Of a stretch of DNA of 64,000 nucleotides, positions 27,301-39,300 are shown in pieces. Source of the stretch: Gibbula magus (Eukaryota > Mollusca > Gastropoda > Trochida > Trochidae); contig OW388291.1 of the NCBI GenBank assembly GCA_936450465.1, positions 86,163,099 through 86,227,098 on the forward strand, written 5' to 3'. The position numbers and the translations under genes were made by a program. The stretch's first letter is position 1, and each line of letters starts with the position of its first letter. The notes under the pieces are model-generated. The model saw nothing but the letters and a program-made list of their open reading frames with translations. It searched no databases and was not told the DNA's origin.

Positions 27301-30300
27301 GATACAGAATGAAATACTGTTACACTTAATAATATCATACAATGTCGTTGTTCAATGTTGTCATTCATATATATGCTTCTGTGATATTAGTTAGGAAAAA
27401 CAAGATACTCCATTGACAACTGGCAATCTGTGAAAATGTTGTGTTGAAGTATTTCGTGAAAGTGTCATGTGGAACTGTTGTGTAGAAGTGTCATATAAAA
27501 GTGTTACGTAGAAGTATGTGGTAGTAAGCTGAAAAGATATGTATACACAGTCAATGTTCCACATAGCAATAAATTGCTTTGCGATGACCTGATTCGCTGA
27601 ACACTATCACAAAAATTCAGTTCATATCTGTATAAATTGAATTGCGTGACATCACGTCATATTTAGCCACGCCCCCCAAGATGCAAAGTTCATGATCAAT
27701 TGCGTTGTGGATTTTCATTGGCTGATAAACAAGTTGTAGGTGGGGCTAATAATCTGATGACATTTCGATTGACATCTTGTCTTTTTCATGTCTTTGAGCT
27801 TTGAATTCATACGTCTAAATAGTGTAGCTCTAATCGTTGCAAATGTGATATATTTGAAGGAATGAAACCTTTGAAAACATCAAGTATGAGTATATTTATG
27901 CAAACTTGGCATATACACAGTTTGCACAGCAATTTTTAGGTTTATTCCTTCATGAACTTAGTAAATTATGAAGTCAATTCTTAAATATTCTTTGTCTATA
28001 AAATGAATACAATAAGCACATAGATCAGTCTTGATCTTGTTCAGTGATTCCAATTTCTTCTAGATATGATTGTAGTATGTGTCAAGGCATCTACCCTCGA
28101 GGAGGGGAGCATTTTGGGATTTAGATACAATTTCTACAGATTTTCAATATCTTCATCGCAGTTAAAGGTATGTTTCCATGAAAGAAAATAATCTCAAAAA
28201 CATTCTCTATAACTAGTATATAATCTCCATGTTAAGGTAGTGTTCAGTATCACTTGCTTGATAACAGTGAAGATATCTTTTACAGAACAATTCCATTCAA
28301 TCCATTAAGAAGTTGCAATACTTATTAGTCTGTCTTTAACATAGCGAGTATTTGTTACCTTCTACCTTCTTTATCATAGACCAATTATTTTAGTAAATCA
28401 TTACCGGTATATTTTCAGGAAAACTGAACGGTTTAGTGTCATTTCCTGATATCAATTAGGTAAATCTAATTATCTAATTTACAAAACTAAAATTAAATAG
28501 ATTTCTTACCAGAGAGGAGGATCATTGTTGAATTCTCAATCTCACTTTCTTCTAAAGATGTTTGAGAAAGTCAAATCAAACAGTTATTCAAGGTTGTTTC
28601 AATCCCCTTTCTGGCATGCATTACATAGGCAGTAAATTTGTTTGTCTATTTAGGTCAATTTTGTCAAATAAGGTCATGAGTGCAGTGCAGTGTTTCCGTC
28701 CTCTCGTTAGCAAGTGCATTGTTCAACATGACATCTTCTTGAGTTCAGAGGTTGTCTAATGTAAAATGTTTCGCATTTATTTTTCTAAATCTATCTCTTG
28801 GTTATTGAGGACATCACTTGATGAAATACTGATATTCCAAATTGAGAACAGAAGCAAAATTTCATATTTACATTTAAAGAACAAACTTCAAAAACACCAG
28901 TTCTATTTGCAATGAGATATTTTATTCACATGACAAGAATACTTTTACTTCTTCATGCCTTGAACATCATTACATTACATTACATCAGTTTAAAAGGGGT
29001 GGTATAAACAGTGTATGAAAGAAGTCTGGTTAACTTTAGTCTGGGTTGTTAACTTTGAGGTGTATATTGAAATAATAAAATTGTGGATCACAATACCAAA
29101 TTAGCAACTACTAAAAACTTCAATATTAAACTTTGTGGTCCCTAACTTTTGTTATTAAGTATACAACAGCCACGTGTCTCTGTGTGTGTACCATGCGGGT
29201 GTCTTCTCATGTTAGTAGTGAGTAAACAAGAACAGAAACAAATTCTATGGAATGACAATGCCTTTACCGCAATGCTACTTTTCACTGTTGCCAAATAATT
29301 ATAATTCACCTTCCTATTCTTGCATATATAAAGATGTTGTCAATCCTGCTTCTTTTTACCAACTGCAAAAGGGTTACTAAATGTCAAACTTTTTAATAAA
29401 AGGAACACATTTCAAAGTGGTAGTTTGAACATTTATTGTTTTATAAACCTCTTTCCACTCATCTTATAACTTAAAGATCCACAAACCTCCACCATATCAC
29501 TTTTCGGTTTTCATTCAAGCATATTCAAAGATGACGAGGATTCCACTTGATATATGTCAATTCAACCAATAAACACCTTTTAGAACGCCTTTTTAGAACA
29601 CCGCTCAATTATGCATCGTAAAACTTTTGCCGAGAGCGAATGCCGCGTGCTAGACCTTGTGACGTAATACACAGGAGTCGCTTGGCGTCTAATGACAGAA
29701 TCCACTAGAATTAGCCTTACATAACTGCCTAAATAACATATTTAACTTTGTCCTTATACAACAGAATTACAAATGTACACGCCCCGTAAAATTCACTACA
29801 AATGGCAGCAGATGTCAACACTGTTTAATACTGGATGTGACCATTGCTGGACCCGTAATTATGCAATGTGTTTTGGAACAATTCTTATCATTGCCCAATA
29901 TGGCGGCGGCACGCATGTCAGATGATGAAGATGTTCAAACGTCACAGAGATCTATTACACATTTCATACGGATTATAACGGTGTTAACACGCCTCATTCA
30001 TTGACTCATGGGTATGTTGTTTTCACATTCGTCCATTTGCGAAATAATAAAATGTATTTTCCATATTTTTGTTTATCAATGTAATGTAATAAGTGAAGTA
30101 GTTGCGTTATTGACACTCTAACTTAGATAAATATTATATAAGAAGGGGAATCTACACAACTGAACTTTATCATGAGTAATAATTTTTAAATTACAAACCA
30201 AACAACACAAGGCCATGGTGAGATGATCACATTCTATTATTCGAATTCTTTCATTTGAAAATGGGAAAGAAACATTTTCCTTATTTGTTTCCGATGTGAT

Positions 30301-33300
30301 TTAAACAGTATTTTATACCCAAAAAAACATGAATTGACCACCAAAAAATACAAGGCCTTTATTATATCATGCTAGGAAAATGAGAAAGTCTAATGTTTTT
30401 AGTAAAGCTCATGCAATGCGATAATCTAATGAATGTTTATGTTAGGTCAGTTGTATTACACTCAATCTGGGTAATTGTAAATGTACACGACTAAAGATGT
30501 AAAGATAGCCCGAATATTTGTTTCTAAAAAGTGGAAACCAGTAACAATGATGAAAATTATATGATTTTTTTTAATTATAATGCAACTATTCTATTAGCAA
30601 TATAAAGTCACCATGAGAAATAATGATGCATTAGATTTGAAACGATAAGCCTCTTCAAAAACAAAATCAAGCACAACAAAATAAGTAACTAATAATGATG
30701 TTTATAATTTAATAAAATGGATGATCTTTTTTTATTTTTGAATTGTCAGTTACTCATTTCAAAACATAATATAGCCTATGAGATAACCTAACACTCCACC
30801 CGATTGGGAAAATACCAAATCTAAAATCAGCGATTGAATATCGAAAAATGCTCCAAAAACTCCGAAATTACTCCCTACGGACGCACAGATACCCATTCTA
30901 TCGGAAAATTGTAAAGTCGAAACGTTCTTATTATGTTTTAAACGAATTATCTACGTAAATCGACAAAACGCCTAAGTATTTCATTAAGCAACTCCTGTGT
31001 ATGACGTCACATCGCTAACGAAAGCTAACGGCGGCCCGGCAGACTGTTTAAGGATTTGGATAATTAGCAGTCCAATTTTACTCACTTTGAATGGCCATAT
31101 CTTAGTAACTAGTTGACGCTTCGAAATAATCTTTTGTGTTTTGTTTAGTTGAAAGTATTGTCTATATGAATAAAAGAATTAACATCGAAAAAAACAGAGA
31201 GATTCTATTATCTTTAATAACAACAGATATTTCGAAATACTATCAGCCAGGGATAACTCTGTGCAGTAAACAGCTTCGATGGCCATAGGAAATAGGATAA
31301 ATTATCAATGATTCTAGCAGACAGGGCGATCCCGGGCGGGTCTCCACTCTGGGTGTAGATGAGCCTCTTCTCTATCATACCTGACTTTGAGGAGGGGAAG
31401 GAGAGGTTGTGACATCATCTCACAGTCTCTCAGCGACACCATGAAGCCGGGACTCCAGCGAGAGTCGTCAACCTGCAGATTGCAGTCTGCAGTCAGGTGT
31501 TGGTCACGACAGAAAGCTAAAACCTGATTCCTGATTTCCCTAAATGCATATAATTCTTCATTGAATTGATCCTGACTTTGAACCTTCTTCCAAAACGACT
31601 TGTTAAAGTAGTCGTAAAGAACAAAATCAACTGAACTGAATTTCTTATAGAGGTCAACATTTTGTTTCAGAATCCTACTATCCTCATTATCCAAATGTTC
31701 AGAATCAATATTGTGGTTGATGTACAGGATATCCTCAAACGTCCAGCACAGGAGTCTCTTCAGGAGGACCATGGACTCCAGGAAGTGTTCCGCAAGGAGA
31801 ACCACCAGCAACTCCTGGTCAAGCTCCTCCAGATAGTCCACAACTGATGCCGAGTACTCAAAGCCTTCAAGAAGGCCAACCGGCAGTCCAAGTGAGTGTG
31901 ACATGAGATTCTGTGTGACGGAGAAGCCTGCTGGAGGACAATGCTCCCGACTGGCTGCCGTCTTCCCATCCTTGTACCTCCTTTCATGTGCTGTAACATT
32001 GCGGAGGTATTCTGATATAGGGTCCTCAACATTGAGTGCTATTCCTGAATAGTACTGAATGTCAAAATAGTGGAATGTGGACACAAATCTTGAATATGGT
32101 TCTCGAATGATTGATATGTATGCTGTATCTTTTGGCATTATTGAGTTGAAGAAGGTTCTGTTGTAGACTGCATGCTCTGTCAGGATATTGAAAGGTCTGC
32201 TTGACGGTCGGTAATCCTCGACAGTTGGTGACCTCGGCCACCCAATCCACAAACCATCATTAACTGGAAGAACAAAGGAAAGATTTCTTCTGTATCCAAA
32301 CCTTCTCAACACAGATGCCAATGTTTCTGTCGCACACTTCATGGACTTGACAAACACAACATTCTGTCTCTCACTGGAGCAAGGAGGACGAGTATGAGAA
32401 AACCCAGAGAACAGTCTGCTCATGACAGAAACTGATCTCCTATCATATCCTAAATTCACTTCCTCGATAGTCGATACCCACATAATAACAAAGAACCCAA
32501 ATACCATCAACCATGGTATTGGTCCATTTAACAATCTCCTTATTCCAAATGAACTTCCCATCCTCAGGTGTAACAGTTTCTGATCAGCTACCTCATACAC
32601 ATCATGAGTGGACGGAGGATACGAAGCAATGACGTGAAATGGATCAGATTCACAACAGAATTATAGAAAACACAAGTGGTATTGTTTTACCTGCAACACC
32701 TTGGAGCGATGAATGTGACAGCCAACCATCAATTGAATAAATCAACAATGGAAACCTTAAGCGATTTATCTCTAACCATTTGAAACGTCCATATGTTTCT
32801 ATCTACATATCATCTGACCCTTTATGTTTGAAGTTGGAAGTGACAAAAACAAGTATTGATGGAAACACATGTAGCAAAGCATCACAGTAATGCAATTGAA
32901 TTTCTACTTGTTAACTGTTAACTGTTAACTTGTAACTTGAAATTATCCCTGAGCGTTTCGTTAATTTTTTTCATTAATTAAAGAGATTTTCAAAAATTCT
33001 TTAAAAGTATTATTTCATTTTGAAGTTTTCCAGATTATACACACTTGTGAAACCATGAATGTATTAGACAATATGATAAAAGATGGTTACCGGGGTATAT
33101 TTTATTCTCATTATTGTCATATTGTATTTACATTCAGCAAACATTTCGTATTGTGATTTGTTTATCAGAAGATGTTTCTATCTCTAATCTCTAATCTATT
33201 TTGTTATTTGTTATTTGTTATTTTGCAACTAAATAAATAGGATAGCACTTGAAGCCCCGATTTTGAATCAGTTGAATAATGACATCTTTGATGGGCATTC

Positions 33301-36300
33301 TATAAGTTGATTTTGATTTTGGGATTTAAGGCCGCTTTCAGGCGTATTCACTTATATCACGACTACTAGTATTACTGCAGGGAGAAAGCCTGCAACGCCA
33401 TGGTGGCTATATATTGCGGTGAAACCTGCGACCACAGCTGGAACTAGCGAACCATGAGTAGTACTGCACTGAAAGCTAGAAGTTGAGGTGATGAAGAATT
33501 ATGAAGGCAGATTTATCTTTATTCATCTTTTCAGTCTTCCCAGAATAAAGAAGCAGTCTATCCATTAAAAATAGAGCCATGGGCTCTGTAGCTCATCAGG
33601 GTTTATATTGTTTGATGATGAAGACAAAAATATGTTGTCTCAATATAATGCACAATCCCTAGCCCTGACAATTTTAGTCTTGAAATTGAGAGAGAGCACT
33701 GAGCAAGGTCAACACACAGGAGATTCTGCAATATGCTGACCCCTTGGCTCTGGATACAAGCCAGCTGTACTTTTACAGCCAAATTATGTAATAGCCTCTG
33801 CCTTGCACTAAACACTGGCAGCACTGTTTTAACTGCATAAGGCTTAGAGAGAACAGGCAATGTGATGAATCTCATGGTACATAGTACAATTTAGAATCCC
33901 CTTGGCTAAATAATCTTTGCACTATTTTTAACATTTCTAAGCATTTTCATCTAAACATTCTGATCGCAATATTCCTTCTAGTTTGTTCTGGAGAAGAAGA
34001 TGAATTTTTTTTTATGTTTTGACCTGTGAGGGCCTTTTTTAAAATAATATTCACAATGTTCAGTTCATAGGCTATTCAACAGTTCTCATTTCACATTGAT
34101 TACATCAATTTGACAAACATGTCCATAATGTAGATTTTAATCTTAAGTCAACATATATTTCACATTCCTACTAAATAAGATTAACTGCAAAGTTACTTTT
34201 TTCTCAATTCTGCATTTCTCAAACCCAAGTTAGGACTCACATATCTAAAAGATGAGATGACTCTCCTTCAGGTATTTTATTAGGGATGACTAATTACTGA
34301 ATGAAGTGCACATAAAATATCAGTTCAATATTCAATTACAACAGGTTTTTTAGGCTGTGGCCCTTATTTGGGGCCACAGGGTCACCAAATCTACAATTTA
34401 GAATCCCCATTGGCTAAAGAGTCTGTACACAACATTTCTAGGTCTTTTCGGTCTGGAGAAGAAGATGAAAATAGGTTTTTAGGTTATGGCCTGTGAGGCC
34501 CTTATGTGGGGTCACTGGATCACCAAATCTACAATTTAGAATCCCATTGCCCAAGGAGTCTCTATACGTAATTTCAGCTCCCTAAACCCAGTGGTTCTGG
34601 AGAAGATGTCGAAAAAGCGAAAAGTTTACGGACGGATGGACGGACGCCATGCCATGCCATGCCATAAGCCTTTCAGGCCTGATGAGCTAAAAAATGGCTT
34701 CATATTTCTTCATTTGAATAATGTTATCATGAATATTTAATACTTATTCCTAATCAATATTCAGTAAATGTACAGAGAGTGTATAGGTGAAGAGATGAAA
34801 TGATAACTGCATCACAGCTAAACAATATGTTGACAATAGACATTTTATGAATATTAAGAGTTCTGTCACATCCTAACAAGCTATCTAAATATGAGTTACC
34901 GGTACACATTTGTGTGGTCAATTTCAAGAACAACCAATTTTTCATGAGCAATATCGTATGTGTACACCATCTAAATACTGACCCTTATAACAGTGAAATT
35001 GCTGAAATAATAAAAGTCATATATATGTAATAATTCCATTTTCAAGTGAAATTTTCTTTGGAAAATCATTGTTAAAAAACTACTGAATATGAGCTACCAA
35101 TCACGTCTTAATATGATTAATAGCTTGTCTTAAAAAAGACAAACTGATCAAGTAAGTAGGACTAAAATCAAGCATGAGGGTTCCAAGCGGAAGTCTTGAA
35201 GACCAAAGTATTGACTCTTCAATCTTAGTCTACATCTCAAGTTTCTGAAGAAAGTGTTGAAGGCACAATAAACAACACATAGGACAGGTGGAATGATGGA
35301 CTGGATGAGTGCAATATACACTAAAAACATTGTAACATAGAAAACACGCAATCAGAGAAAATATTTATTTGCTTCAATAATATAAAGATTATCAAAACAA
35401 TGGCACAAGATTGGTTAGAAGTTTGTAAAAGTTACAATACTGAACAAGTGAACAACACACACGACTTGGCTTATATGAATAAGTACATACAGTTTATCAA
35501 TGCCAAATATGAGTTGCATTTATAGTATATAACCTTGCCACCTAACGAATGGTCGGTTCATACAACAGATGTCACACAAAAATCTTCTCACACAAAACAA
35601 CTACTACATTTTCACTTTTATGTTAAATATCGGGCTTGAAAACATTATTGTTATGGTCGAATTTACAACAGTTTATTTCTCACCAAGTGACTAAGCTCTG
35701 ACTGAAAGCAGTGTATGAAATAAGGCCCGTCCAGCGGCCGGTAACCTGGTTACTTTTGGTCCAGACTGATAACTTTTGGAGGTTTTTGCTTAATTTTACC
35801 ATGAAAATTGACAAAATCCTAGTTGTGAGCTGGTGACATTTCAGACTTATTTCATAGCCTGTTGAAAGTCACAACAGTTGAGGAACTTACTATTTCAATA
35901 AAGGGACAATTTAGGAACTTATTATTTCAATAAAGAAACAAGTCATCTTGATTTCTGGGTGTAAAGTCTGTGACCTCGACCTTAAAGATTTTTTAATCAA
36001 TACAAATATCTTACAAATAATAACTACATTTAGACAATGACAAGCCAGCTGTACTTTTACAGCCAAATTATGTAATAACCTCTGCCTTGCACTAAACACT
36101 GGCAGCACTGTTTTAACTGCATAAGGCTTAGAGAGAACAGGCAATGTGATGAATCTCATGGTACATAGTACAATTTAGAATCCCCTTGGCTAAATAATCT
36201 TTGCACTATTTTTAACATTTCTAAGCATTTTCATCTAAACATTCTGATCGCAATATTCCTTCTAGTTTGTTCTGGAGAAGAAGATTAATTTTTTTTTTAT

Positions 36301-39300
36301 GTTTTGACCTGTGAGGGCCTTTTTTTTTATAATATTCACAATGTTCAGTTCATAGGCTATTCAACAGTTCTCATTTCACATTGATTACATCAATTTGACA
36401 AACATGTCCATAATGTAGATTGTAATCTTAAGTCAACACATATTTCACATTCCTACTAAATAAGATTAACTGCAAAGTTACTTTTTTCTCAATTCTGCAT
36501 TTCTCAAACCCAAGTTAGGACTCACATATCTAAAAGATGAGATGACTCTCCTTCAGGTATTTTATTAGGGATGACTAATTACTGAATGAAGTGCACATAA
36601 AATATCAGTTCAAAATTCAATTACAACAGGTTTTTTAGGCTGTGGCCCTTATTTGGGGCCACAGGGTCACCAAATCTACAATTTAGAATCCCCATTGGCT
36701 AAAGAGTCTGTACACAAAATGTCTAGGTCTTTTCGTTCTGGAGAAGAAGATGAAAATAGGTTTTTAGGTTATGGCCTGTGAGGCCCTTATGTGGGGTCAC
36801 TGGATCACCAAATCTACAATTTAGAATCCCATTGCCCAAGGAGTCTCTATACGGAATTTCAGCTCCCTAGACCCAGTGGTTCTGGAGAAGATGTCGAAAA
36901 AGCGAAAAGTTTACGGACGGATGGACGGACGCCATGCCATGCCATATGCCTTTCAGGCCTGATGAGCTAAAAAATGGCTTCATATTTCTTCATTTGAATA
37001 ATGTTATCATGAATATTTAATACGTATTCCTAATCAATATTCAGTAAATGTACAGAGAGTGTATAGGTGAAGAGATGAAATGATAACTGCATCACAGCTA
37101 AACAATATGTTGACAATAGACATTTTATGAATATTAAGAGTTCTGTCACATCCTAACAAGCTATCTAAATATGAGTTACTGGTACACATTTGTGTGGTCA
37201 ATTTCAAGAACAACCAATTTTTCATGAGCAATATCGTATGTGTACACCATCTAAATACTGACCCCTATAACAGTGAAATTGCTAAAATAATAAAAGTCAT
37301 ATATATGTAATAATTCCATTTTCAAGTGAAATTTTCTTTGGAAAATCATTGTTAAAAAACTACTGAATATGAGCTATCAATCACGTCTTAATATGATTAA
37401 TAGGTCGTCTTAAAAAAGACAAACTGACCAAGTAAGTAGGACTAAAATCAAGCATGAGGGTTCCAGTGAGTGAGTGAGTGAGTTGGGGTTTAACGCCGCT
37501 TTCAAGAGTATTTCACTTATATCGCGGCTGCTAGTATTATGGCAGGGAGAAAGCCCGCAACGCCATGTGGCTATGCACTGCGGTGAAACCTGCGAGCAAC
37601 GGCTGGAACCATGAGGGTTCCAAGCGGAAGTCTTGAAGACCAAAGTATTGACTCTTCAATCTTAGTCTACATCTCAAGTTTCTGAAGAAAGTGTTGAAGG
37701 CACAATAAACAACACATAGGACAGGTGGAATGATGGACTGGATGAGTGCAATATACACTAAAAACATTGTAACAGAGAAAACACGCAATCAGAGAAAATA
37801 TTTATTTGCTTCAAAAATATAAAGATTTTCAAAACAATGGCACAAGATTGGTTAGAAGTTTGTAAAAGTTACAATACTGAACAAGTGTACAACACACACG
37901 ACTTGGCTTATATGAATAAGTACATAAGTTTATCAATGCCAAATATGAGTTGCATTTATAGTATATAACCTTGCCACCTAACGAATGGTCGGTTCATACA
38001 ACAGATGTCACACAAATCTTCTCACACAAAACAACAACTACATTTTCACTTTTATGTTAAATATCGGGCTTGAAAACATTATTGTTATGGTCGAATTTAC
38101 AACAGTTTATTTCTCACCAAGTGACTAAGCTCTGACTGAAAGCAGTGTATGAAATAAGGCCCGTCCAGCAGCCGGTAACCTGGTTACTTTTGGTCCAGAC
38201 TGATAACTTTTGGAGGTTTTTGCTTAATTTTACCATGAAAATTGACAAAATCCTAGTTGTGAGCTGGTGACATTTCAGACTTATTTCATAGCCTGTTGAA
38301 AGTCACAACAGTTGAGGAACTTACTATTTCAATAAAGGGACAATTTAGGAACTTATTATTTCAATAAAGAAACAAGTCATCTTGATTTCTGGGTGTAAAG
38401 TCTGTGACCTCGACCTTAAAGATTTTTTAATCAATACAAATAACTTACAAATAATAACTACATTTAGACAATGACACATTCTATTTAAATAGTGTGAGCT
38501 GACACAACAACCAGATTTTTCATCCACATGAATAACTAACACTGTGTAACAATATATTAATAAACCCATTCTCTAAATCCATACACAGGAACAGAGAAAA
38601 AATATAAAAAAAACTTACATAAATGTAAATTCAGCTTTATAAAGAGGACTGGTAAATTTAAAAACCCTGTTAAATTGGTAAACCAGTTAACATAGTGCTT
38701 GTGGTTTATGTACTAAATAATTGCTTTGTTCCCGTTCAAGGAGAGCTTTTTCATCTTTATCATGTCGTTTCTGAATCTCTTTCAGCAGATTCACTTCCAT
38801 GAAATCACAAAATGCCTTGTCCAGCAAAAACCCAGGGCTCCACACACTCTCAGACACAACAGGGTTACCTCCCTTGGTACAGAACTCTCTAACTTGAGCC
38901 TGAACTCGCTTATACTCAGCCACTTCAGCATAAAAGTCATAACTTTGTTGACCAACCTGATTCCAAAATGTTTGATTAAAATAATCATAAAGTTCATAAT
39001 CTGCAGGGCTCCACTTCTTGTGGATAGCTATAAGCTCCGGATCAGGCTTACTCGTCTTATATTTATAATTTCCACTATTGACAGATTTATATATAATATC
39101 TTTGAATGTCCAACACATTTTACGCTTCAGCAAAATCAAAGATTCATCGAAATATTCCACCAGCATCATGAGACCAAAGGTCTGACCGAGCTGTCGTACA
39201 TACTTCTGAACCGCCTGAGGGTCGAGTGACACGTCCCGTCTACTTGCTGGAAACCCGACAGGCATGCCCAGACAGTGGGACATGAGGTTACGGGTCAGAG

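Larger units (their letters stand above)
36040..38473. repeat. Tandem segmental duplication, copy 2 (2.43 kb, carries an extra SINE)
   Basis: Second copy of the 33,756-36,039 unit, differing by scattered substitutions and by a 157-base insertion at 37,466-37,622. The junctions share three bases (ACA) at 33,756-33,758, 36,040-36,042 and 38,474-38,476, as in microhomology-mediated tandem duplication. Confidence 0.95.

Noticed and set aside
33603..38569. Pairs of similar small open frames on the minus strand
   Set aside because: They are copies of each other because of the 2.3-kb tandem duplication and lie in mobile-element sequence; no conserved domain.
38726..39229. Plus-strand open frame of 167 codons
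   Set aside because: Antisense shadow of sulfotransferase B, which has clear family motifs on the minus strand.
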